From Paenibacillus chitinolyticus NBRC 15660 (GTDB lineage: Bacteria; Bacillota; Bacilli; Paenibacillales; NBRC-103111), in assembly GCF_000739915.1 (NCBI RefSeq), contig NZ_BBJT01000006.1, forward strand, positions 310,001 through 374,000: a DNA stretch of 64,000 nt, given 5' to 3'. The translations under genes were made by a program, and so were the position numbers. Shown one piece after another: positions 7,370 through 13,650 of this stretch; within the stretch, counting starts at the first letter, position 1; every line of letters begins with the position of its first letter. The notes under the pieces are model-generated. The model had not been told where the DNA came from, ran no database searches, and saw only the letters and a list, made by a program, of their open reading frames with translations.

Positions 7370-8117
7370 TCAATTTCCTGGTTGCCTATTCCAGTAAGCC
7401 TGTCCACCAATCGGTTTAAAGTATGTTTTCGCAGTCCCAGCAGCGTTATATGAGCCCAATGCATTAGTTGCCGGGTTATACACTCTAAATAGTACCATCT
7501 GTATCTGTTTTAACTTGATATTGACTTCTATTATTATAAAAAATTGTTAGCCTTCTGTGCATAATCATTCGCATTTGTCGCCCAACACCTCTACCATGCC
7601 GATCATAATGGTCCTGTAATGTGCTGTTATTACCCCAGTTACAAGGTCAAGTATTATGCACCCAAATTCCAACTCACTGACGAAGTAGGCGTGGAACTCA
7701 TCGACCGTCATATTGTAAACCGTGACGTGCTTCTGTTCCAGTTCAATCGTTTTATCCCCACTCTTCATGGTAATCCAAATCTTGCCGCCCTTGACTATTT
7801 TGCCAATTGGGATAAAACTCGCCGCTGTCAAATTTTGATGAGTTCGGATCAGTCAAAGTGGTAATATCACTTACCACCAAGAAGTCAAGTATTTCTCCGG
7901 CAGCTTTCATACCGCCTAAAACTCCATTTGCCATCGCGTCTGTTACGGGATTTGTGACTACCTCGCCAAGGTATCCGATTCCGTTGACACCTTTGTAATT
8001 ATCCGTGGCCTGTTGAATATGCCCACTCGGATCTACATGCGTAAGAGGATTATTCATCACATACGTATACAAATTCAAACTCAGCGGATTATCCAGCTGC
8101 CCTTCATACGTATCCTA
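7370..8117 (-). pseudogene. Silent RHS toxin-tip cassette 1, multiply broken
   Basis: Read leftward from a TAG at 8117: DTYEGQLDNPLSLNLYTYV, NNPLTHVDPSGH, IQQATDNYKGVNGIGYLGEV and TNPVTDAMANGVLGG, almost the same as residues 1308-1400 of the full RHS protein. An ~11-nt deletion near 7830 shifts frame. The HINT domain is reduced to its last strands (TVYNMTVDEFHAYFVSEL). The tip that follows (NNSTLQDHYDRHG, YQVKTDTDG, VYNPATNALGSYN, YFKPIGGQAYWNRQPGN) needs at least three more frame changes before its TGA at 7370. The tip resembles a common Firmicute RHS C-terminal toxin. Not expressible as it stands. Confidence 0.8.
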
Positions 8118-8164
8118 ATTTATAAAAGCGCTCTAAGCAAAACAAAAGACGAGGTTCTACTCCC
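8040..8164 (-). repeat. R1 boundary repeat with in-frame TAG, copy 1
   Basis: On the minus strand: GAGTAGAACCTCGTCTTTTG, TTTTGCTTAGAGCGC and TTTATAAATTAG, then the RHS sequence encoding DTYEGQLDNPLSLNLYTYV. In the full gene the codon at this point is GAG (14829-14827, FINEDTYEG); here it is TAG (8117-8115). Copies at 10919-11000 and 12770-12892 share both the TAG and the ~45 bases of non-RHS sequence before it. Confidence 0.8.
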
Positions 8165-8318
8165 GTTTTTCTAGTCAGGTTATTTTCTTTTATTTATTCT
8201 TTTCTAAGAGTACTGTTTAACTTTGGGTATATTTTATCAAAGAACTATTGTCAAATCGTTCTATGTTATTCCGAAGTTCCTTGTACCCCATCTACCCCAA
8301 CTCCTTATTTAGTAAAGA

Positions 8319-8585
8319 CTATAGCGAATCAACTAATTCATTTCTCATTCTATTAATTAGTTCATTCTCACCTAGAGATATTGGGTATAAATCTCCGTCT
8401 TCATATAAATTTTTTTCAGCTTCATCATAACTATCTGCATACTCAATCACAAATGATTCTAATTTTTTGATAAAAGTAACTTTCCTATACTTCCCATTAC
8501 ATACAAAAACAAATGTATCGTTGATTAATTCCTTCTCAAATTTCAAATCTCTAAATATCCGCTCAATTTTTTCAATTAGCTTCAT
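8319..8585 (-). CDS. Probable immunity protein of the tip at 8633-8917
   Basis: 88-residue acidic protein (KVTFIKKLESFVIEYADSYDEA; LISLGENEL-type C-terminus). ATG at 8585 preceded by TGAGGTGAGTT. It lies 47 bases after the displaced toxin tip, the normal toxin-immunity spacing here. Family not recognised; role inferred from position. Confidence 0.55.
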   Translation of the reverse strand: MKLIEKIERIFRDLKFEKELINDTFVFVCNGKYRKVTFIKKLESFVIEYADSYDEAEKNLYEDGDLYPISLGENELINRMRNELVDSL

Positions 8586-8632
8586 AACTCACCTCAAGAT
8601 TTAATCAATCAGATTCTCATCCATATCATATC

Positions 8633-8917
8633 TTATTGCTCCAATCTTACCTGAGGATAATTTGGATTATACCCATTATCCATTAAATATTTATAAAGTT
8701 CCTCGGGCTTATTCCCTTTTAATTTACTAGGTACATTCAATACATCATCTAATCCTTTAATATTACGTAAGGCATTGCCTGGCCGCTTAGCCCTTCCACC
8801 TGAAAGAACTGCCATTGTATTAATCCCATCCCCTGTTAGTGATGCATCATAGTAATCTAACAACTGACCTGTAGCCCATTGTGCATTACCTTCTGAATTT
8901 CCGTTCGCACTCTTGAT
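8633..8917 (-). pseudogene. Displaced toxin tip beginning KSANGNS
   Basis: From the boundary at 8917 the frame is open for 94 codons: IKSANGNSEGNAQWATGQLL, DYYDASLTGDG, INTMAVLSGGRAKRPGNAL, KGLDDVLNVPSKLKGNKPEE, PNYPQVRLEQ. It has no start signal and no attached RHS core. KS.NGNS is a typical first motif of toxin tips in Firmicute YD-repeat proteins. The intact frame and following immunity gene suggest recent displacement. Confidence 0.6.
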
Positions 8918-8919
8918 GG

Positions 8920-8964
8920 GGGTAAAAAAAGACCACCTTACTTATAGCAAAACGTAAGGTGGTT
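8920..8964 (-). terminator. Terminator at a CCCCCA boundary
   Basis: Stem AACCACCTTAC (8964-8954) with GTAAGGTGGTC (8941-8931), then a T7 run and ACCCCCA on the minus strand. Same layout as R2 (hairpin, T run, CCCCCA, then a toxin tip), but the following sequence is the KSANGNS tip and not PHPVPN. Confidence 0.7.
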
Positions 8965-8992
8965 AAATCTCAAACATGATGAAACTTTAAAA

Positions 8993-9482
8993 TTATATTA
9001 TAGTTGATACTGACTCGTAGTATTCTTTTTGGTTATCCCTCCATAATTCTTCAACTTCTGAACCGCCAACATTTATACCCAAAAACGAAGGGTCAAAAAA
9101 TATCTCTTGCTTATTCAGTAATACTAATTTTAGAGCATCGCATACTAAGCCCTCTGTGTTTTTCTTCATGTTAAATAACACGATTTCAGACACTTTATTA
9201 TCTAGCAAAGGATTATTAAATATAACATTACTTATTCTTGATTTTGCAGGAACAACATCATCGAGATCAACCATTATTTGAATATCATCCACCACAGCAA
9301 GTGAAATTTTCGAATACTGTTCAATTGATTCAATTTTAATTATCTCCAAATTCGAGAAAAAGATAGTTCATACTAGCAACGAACTCAGCAAGTCCATCTT
9401 CTTCTGAATCTATGAATCCTACTAAATAAATATCATCTAAACGGTTATTTTGTATAGTGTGTTTGATTTCTTTTAGAGACAT
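8993..9482 (-). pseudogene. Immunity-type gene split by a frameshift
   Basis: ATG at 9482 behind GGGAGGTTGGTAT opens 48 codons (MSLKEIKHTIQNNRLDDIYL...SMNYLFLEFGDN) that stop at 9336. The -1 frame continues from 9349 with IKIESIEQYSKISLAVVDDI and a further ~110 residues to 8993 (GGSEVEELWRDNQKEYYESV). Together they make one acidic protein of about 160 residues. The break lies in GATAATTAAAATTG, an AT run prone to slippage. It follows the PHPVPN tip remnant at 9508-9597, its likely toxin partner. Confidence 0.6.
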
Positions 9483-9507
9483 ATACCAACCTCCCATACA
9501 ATACTAG

Positions 9508-9597
9508 TTATTTAAAGATAATGTTTAGATCCATTCCTTTACCTGGCTCCAATAATGTAACCCACTCACCGCTCGGTTTATTCGGCACTGGGTGGGG
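9508..9597 (-). pseudogene. Displaced toxin-tip remnant beginning PHPVPN
   Basis: 29 codons in frame from R2: PHPVPNKPSGEWVTLLEP then GKGMDLNIIFK and TAA, 25 bases before the ribosome site of the split immunity gene. Looks like the surviving ends of an older tip, its middle deleted. Confidence 0.45.
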
Positions 9598-9902
9598 TAA
9601 AGAATAGACCTTGAAGGTAGTCCCTCAAGGTCAACAATAGTTACGAACAATAAATTGAAATAAACTCTATTGGTGCTAATAACTCGTCCCCCCAGGAATT
9701 TCCCTTCGTATTCACCAAACACAGTTATTTGGGTTATTTCCCCTTGTTCCTTCTCTACCCAAAATTTAAGGGTATTTGTTGTTATGGTATAGTGATTGTC
9801 TAACTCCTCCTCAACAAAACCACTAATGCTTATTTTTTCCTTAAGCTCTTGAAGTCCCCATCCAAGTTCATAAGGACCAACGCTAACACCGTTAATAATC
9901 AT
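9525..9902 (-). pseudogene. Immunity-type gene running through the R2 terminator
   Basis: 125 codons from ATG 9902. The first ~90 residues look genuine (MIINGVSVGPYELGWGLQEL; LKFWVEKEQGEITQITVFG; EYEGKFLGG). The last ~35 are encoded by the terminator hairpin and R2, and overlap the PHPVPN remnant in another frame, so the normal 3' end has probably been lost by recombination at R2. Truncated product likely. Confidence 0.5.
9579..9632 (-). repeat. R2 boundary repeat with terminator, copy 2
   Basis: Plus-strand ATTCGGCACTGGGTGGGG plus hairpin GACCTTGAAGG/CCCTCAAGGTC. Same arrangement as copies 1 and 3, but here it overlaps the end of a reading frame instead of following a stop codon. Confidence 0.75.
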
Positions 9903-9970
9903 GATATTCTAGTATCACCTCTTTCTTATTGTAATGTAGTAACATTTTTGCTTCCTCCTAATAAAAAGAA

Positions 9971-9998
9971 AGGCAACAATTGAAACCAATTGCTGCCT
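9971..9998 (-). terminator. Terminator after the cassette 3 immunity gene
   Basis: 12-bp stem AGGCAGCAATTG/CAATTGTTGCCT with a GTTT loop (one G-T pair), followed on the minus strand by TTCTTTTT. Confidence 0.8.
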
Positions 9999-10017
9999 CA
10001 TTTTCTTTCATGCCTAT

Positions 10018-10729
10018 TTAGCTTCTTTCTTTGGCAAGAAACATCTCTTCGCCAAAATGCTGTCTGGCATTCTCTTCTAGAGAATTAGGCTCTACCAACT
10101 CTCCAGGGTCTTCGCTTAGGAAGGTCATCGTTCCTTCTTCCATGTCCTCTTTCTTCCATGTCCTCTTTCTTCCACCACTCAAATGATTCCACTTGTTCTC
10201 TGCAATTCATTAATGCTAGATACTCGTTTGAATAATAATTGCACCAAAACACGCCAGGCAATCTCAAATCCGGAGTACCTGTGACATGCTGTCTTTTTAA
10301 AGCATCAGAATGTGTTATTTCTCCATATAAGGCCTCAAAAAGTACAATAAACTCTTTAAACAAATATAGGACCTCTTGTTTTTTTGAATCCAATACATCA
10401 ACCGAGAAGGTGAGGTATATATAATTTAGCTTTTTCTTATTCGGGCAATGCCACCATTGGCTCCCCATAAACAATGATTTTGGGCCTTTAGCCATAAAGT
10501 TTCCGGCCTTCCCCACCATTTTTTCTAATTCTATGTCATAGCATCCTTCTGTCTCCGAGCACCACAAAGAAATGGCTTCTTCTCGTGAATATCTAACTTT
10601 GAGAGGTTCTGTCACTCCCATCTTAGTAAATAAAAATCCATTCTCACTTAAAGAATCAAATACACTTTTCGCTATATTCTGTTTATTGAAGACTTGGTAG
10701 GTAAATAGGGTAAGAGATATCTCCTTCAC
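10018..10729 (-). pseudogene. Immunity-type gene frameshifted by a 16-bp tandem duplication (cassette 3)
   Basis: GTG at 10729 follows AAAGGTGG. The product starts VKEISLTLFTYQVFNKQN and contains GSQWWHCPNKKKLNYIYLTF, TGTPDLRLPGVFWCNYYSNE and EYLALMNC, the layout of Imm52-like proteins with a PG.FW.NY.. motif. At 10138-10169 a 16-bp unit is duplicated; reading stops early at 10085. Removing one copy restores GTMTFLSEDPGELVEPNSLE, ENARQHFGEEMFLAKERS and a stop at 10018, followed by the terminator. So the original end is clear and the break recent. Confidence 0.65.
10138..10169. repeat. 16-bp tandem duplication TTCCATGTCCTCTTTC x2
   Basis: Two perfect adjacent copies (10138-10153 and 10154-10169) inside the 3' part of the cassette 3 immunity gene. 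16 is not a multiple of three, so the duplication shifts frame. Loss of one copy by slippage would restore the gene. Confidence 0.9.
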
Positions 10730-10752
10730 ATGTTTTCCACCTTTCCGCATCA

Positions 10753-10952
10753 TTAATAATTTTTGTAAGTCCCGTTTGTATTTCGGACTTTTATAGTTCC
10801 TCCAGCACGTGTAATATCGTTTATTAAAGCCAGTATAAATTATCGTTTCTAGCATTCTCGATATTAAACCTTGCATTCGTCCCGTCTCTGGCATCCCCAT
10901 TCGATCAACCATGCGTGAGCGGATTATCCAACTGACCATCATACATATCCTA
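10753..10952 (-). pseudogene. Cassette 3 toxin-tip remnant
   Basis: Behind the R1 TAG (10952-10950) the frame reads DMYDGQLDNPLTHG and stops. A later piece in another frame (ALINDITRAGGTIKVRNTNG then TYKNY) ends at 10753, 23 bases before the immunity GTG. RHS linker, HINT and most of the tip are deleted. Confidence 0.5.
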
Positions 10953-11000
10953 ATTTATAAAAGCGCTCTAAGCAAAACAAAAGACGGGGTTCTGCTCCCA
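10919..11000 (-). repeat. R1 boundary repeat with in-frame TAG, copy 2
   Basis: Minus strand GAGCAGAACCCCGTCTTTTG, TTTTGCTTAGAGCGC and TTTATAAATTAG, then RHS-derived sequence diverging after DGQLDNPL. Shorter homology than the other copies. Confidence 0.75.
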
Positions 11001-11035
11001 CGCTATGTTATTGATAAGTTGCAAATCTGATTCAA

Positions 11036-11060
11036 CTTAAAAAGACCGCTCATGGCGGTC
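11036..11060 (-). terminator. Terminator after a displaced coding remnant
   Basis: GACCGC/GCGGTC stem with a CATGA loop followed by TTTTT on the minus strand. It follows the coding-like remnant that stops at 11090. Confidence 0.7.
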
Positions 11061-11089
11061 ATCTACTGACTCTATTTATTTTAGGAAAT

Positions 11090-11234
11090 TTAGGTAGTAA
11101 CTTGTATAGCTAGGGTATAATCGTCAACACTTGAACGAATACGTACATTTGCATTTGAAGAAATATCATATGGGTCTGATGAGAGTAAAGTTCTATTTGA
11201 GATTGCCCCTCGATTCATTCGGCACTGGGTGGGG
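11090..11234 (-). pseudogene. Displaced remnant behind R2 copy 3
   Basis: Starts PHPVPNESRGNLK in frame with R2. With a one-base shift it continues as ISNRTLLSSDPYDISSNANV then RIRSSVDDYTLAIQVTT to TAA at 11090 and its own terminator. Probably the two ends of an older toxin/immunity pair. Confidence 0.4.
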
Positions 11235-11272
11235 GAAAAGAAAAGACCTTGAAGGCTTTCCCCTCAAGGTCT
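11217..11272 (-). repeat. R2 boundary repeat with terminator, copy 3
   Basis: Plus-strand ATTCGGCACTGGGTGGGG plus hairpin AGACCTTGAAGG...CCCTCAAGGTCT directly after the Imm8 copy B stop codon. Ends cassette 2. Confidence 0.8.
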
Positions 11273-11278
11273 TAGGTA

Positions 11279-11689
11279 TCAGTTATCCTTATTTAATCTT
11301 GCCATTGCTTCTTCAAGTGTCTCGTACTGGATATTATCATACTCCCAATTCAAATGGCGGTTAATAGCCTTTGCCACTTCATCCCATGTGGGACGGATAC
11401 AATCTTCCAAAATTTTATTAATTTCCTTTCTAACTATGTCTAGATTAAATTTTTGAACTATTAAATAGCCTCTACCATTTAGAACTTTAACATCTTCCAA
11501 TTCCTTAATTATTGCTTTGGGTGAAATCACACTAAAATAGAATTGGTCTGCACCATCTGAATTTAAAACTCCAATGTCAGCCACTACAGCTATACAAAAA
11601 TCATCCTCAGTTTCAGGCTCAAAAAATGTATGTGTTGCTTTTAGTACTGGCACAACCATTTCCTGCTTACCCCTTTCGAAAGCTATCAT
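11279..11689 (-). CDS. Imm8-family immunity protein, copy B
   Basis: 136 residues. Shows DDFCIAVVADIGVLNSDGAD, QFYFSVISPK and a C-terminal half shared with copy A at 4573-4995. The ATG overlaps the toxin stop codon (ATGA), so translation is coupled to the tip of silent cassette 2 (11686-12846). Predicted to bind and block that toxin. Because the toxin frame upstream carries two stops, the immunity gene may be kept for protection against kin that still deliver this tip. Confidence 0.8.
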   Translation of the reverse strand: MIAFERGKQEMVVPVLKATHTFFEPETEDDFCIAVVADIGVLNSDGADQFYFSVISPKAIIKELEDVKVLNGRGYLIVQKFNLDIVRKEINKILEDCIRPTWDEVAKAINRHLNWEYDNIQYETLEEAMARLNKDN

Positions 11690-12846
11690 TCAATTTCCAC
11701 ATGAAAATTACCAATTTTATCTTTTTCATTAAATCCTTTATTAGAAAAGGTCTCAAAATTTGCTTCATAGGCTCCCTTACTTTTTTGTCCTGTTCTTACC
11801 CTTCTTAGACCATCTTTGCTGACGTACCACATACCGCCATCAATTTTTTGCACTTTAGCTCCTTTACCAACGAAATCAATAGCAGAATCATGTATTAAAT
11901 CGGCTGAAACTTTCACACCTTGTAACCCATCAATCTTCTTGGAGTTCTTTGCTAAATCTGCTAAGTCGGAAGCAGAACCACAAAACAAATTAATATTATG
12001 AACCCAAATCCCCAAATCACTTACAAAATACGTATGGAAATCATCAACAGTGAAGTTGTAGACCTTTACTTTCTCATAGTGATGTACGATTTCAATGTTG
12101 TCAATTTTTAGATGATTTCCGTTACTTTGTACTAACTTATCGCCCACCTTCAAATCAACAGCAAGTACCTATCCCTTGCCCTCAACCCAGAATGGATGAT
12201 TGTCAGTTGTCTCAATAATTTGATTACCAACCGATAACTTATATGTTGTATCTTTCTCGTTACGATGAAGAGCCGTAACTTCCTTGTAATCCTGCTCTCC
12301 AGTCTCTTCATTCTTGGAAAGAACCTTATCTCCGACTTCAATGTCTTCGATATTCTTCTCCCCTTCGTCTGTAATCACTTTGGTACCAGCACTAAAGCAA
12401 TTACACATAAACTTTAAGTTTCGTGCCATTCCTCTAGTAGCGAAAGATGCTATAACCTCAACGGTAATGTTTCTTTTGTAAGCGTCCCATATTCCTAATA
12501 ACTCCTCGCCGGCCCACACGGCATTATCAAGGTTATTCAATTCTTTGTATGGACTTTGCATAGATGCCACATCGAATAAAAATTGAAATTGGTTATTATT
12601 TTGATCTCTTATTATATCTTTGTACATTGTTCCTAAACTACTTCTTAACGCCCAATATCTTGCATTACCATTGTCCATCCTAGCTTCAACAATGAGGCTT
12701 TGCATTCTTTCATTGGACATATTGAAGTCAAAATTAAAAAGTTTAAAATGCCCACTTGGATCTATATACTTCAGCGGATTATTTTCCACATACGTATACA
12801 AATTCAAACTCAGCGGATTATCCAACTGTCCTTCATACGTATCCTA
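11686..12846 (-). pseudogene. Silent RHS toxin-tip cassette 2: RHS junction, HINT and toxin with two nonsense codons
   Basis: From the TAG at 12846-12844 the frame stays in register for 386 codons to the stop at 11686. It reads DTYEGQLDNPLSLNLYTYVE, NNPLKYIDPSGH, a linker unlike the full RHS protein, then a HINT domain (CNCFSAGTKVITDEGEKNIE ... FHTYFVSDLGIWVHN) and a ~100-residue tip (ADLAKNSKKIDGLQGVKVSA; DLIHDSAIDFVGKGAKV; NFHVEIE). The only internal defect is TAG at 12171-12169, where the full gene has the TGG of VEGKAWVLA. A crossover in the 3' HINT would join this tip intact to the expressed gene. Confidence 0.85.
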
Positions 12847-12892
12847 ATTTATAAAGCGTTCCAAGCAAAACAAAAAGACGGGGTTCTGCTCC
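12770..12892 (-). repeat. R1 boundary repeat with in-frame TAG, copy 3
   Basis: Same structure as copies 1 and 2: GAGCAGAACCCCGTCTTTTT, GTTTTGCTTGGAACGC, TTATAAATTAG, then about 75 bases nearly identical to the full RHS gene at 14740-14826. Confidence 0.8.
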
Positions 12893-12966
12893 CGCCTAGC
12901 GAGGACAAAGGGGGTTAATTTCAATCAGAGCCACATTCTCTAAAAGTTCACTCTTATATAAAATGT

Positions 12967-13050
12967 CTAAAACTCCATCACTTTATAAGATAAGTCTTTA
13001 CCTCCAACGTACGCTTGACTGCCGCCCGATTCATTCGGCACTGGATGGGG
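12967..13050 (-). pseudogene. Displaced toxin-tip remnant beginning PHPVPN
   Basis: 27 codons in frame from R2 copy 4 (PHPVPNESGGSQAYVGGK then DLSYKVMEF) to TAG. No start signal. Interpreted as the beginning of an earlier tip cut off from the RHS gene when the present tip arrived. Confidence 0.45.
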
Positions 13051-13093
13051 GAAAAACAAATCCCAAGGGAAATAGAAACTTCCCTCAGGATTT
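13033..13093 (-). repeat. R2 boundary repeat with terminator, copy 4
   Basis: Plus-strand ATTCGGCACTGGATGGGG (one difference) plus hairpin AAATCCTGAGGGAA/TTCCCTTGGGATTT and GTTTTTCCCCC on the minus strand. Ends the expressed toxin/immunity unit. Confidence 0.8.
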
Positions 13094-13104
13094 GCTAAAT
13101 ATCG

Positions 13105-13641
13105 TTATTTGATTTTGGAGAGCAATTCATATAAACTCACTATTCTTTGACTCTGAGGAAAGTGTTTATTAATCCTAGAAAGTTCATCAATAAAGTTCCT
13201 TGTTCTCTGGATCACTATATTTCTGAATTCTTCCTTAGGTATTAAGACATACTTCCACTCAGAATAAGTTGAGTTATTCAAAGGTTGTAAGATGATAAAC
13301 TCACTAGTAAAACTTTCTGATTTCATTAAACTAATCGATATTTGGTCTTCTTTAGGGATAAACTCAATCCAAGTGTTGTACGTTTCAATATCTTTGAGCG
13401 CTACATACTTAGAAGTCTCTAATATCAAACATACTTCCAATAGGTTGTCAAACCAAGTAGATATAATATCGAAACCTTGTTCATCAGGAGCAAGTTCCTT
13501 GCTATGATAGTACCCGTATTCCTCTGTATTAAAGATTAATTGAAAAAAACCTTCTATTCCTCCTTCCTTATCAATTTGCTCTAAATCATAATTTCTCCAA
13601 CGGTTAACATCAATGATAATTCGGTAATTAATATCAAACAA
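13105..13641 (-). CDS. Immunity protein of the expressed RHS toxin
   Basis: 178-residue acidic protein (WFDNLLEVCLILETSKYVAL; TYNTWIEFIPKEDQISISLM; C-terminal helices). TTG start; its ribosome site GGGAGGTAGG overlaps the RHS stop codon, so it is expressed right behind the toxin, as expected for the cognate antitoxin. The layout resembles DUF5984-type proteins, but I am not sure of the family. Followed by terminator and R2. Confidence 0.7.
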   Translation of the reverse strand: MFDINYRIIIDVNRWRNYDLEQIDKEGGIEGFFQLIFNTEEYGYYHSKELAPDEQGFDIISTWFDNLLEVCLILETSKYVALKDIETYNTWIEFIPKEDQISISLMKSESFTSEFIILQPLNNSTYSEWKYVLIPKEEFRNIVIQRTRNFIDELSRINKHFPQSQRIVSLYELLSKIK

Positions 13642-13650
13642 TTTCTTAAC

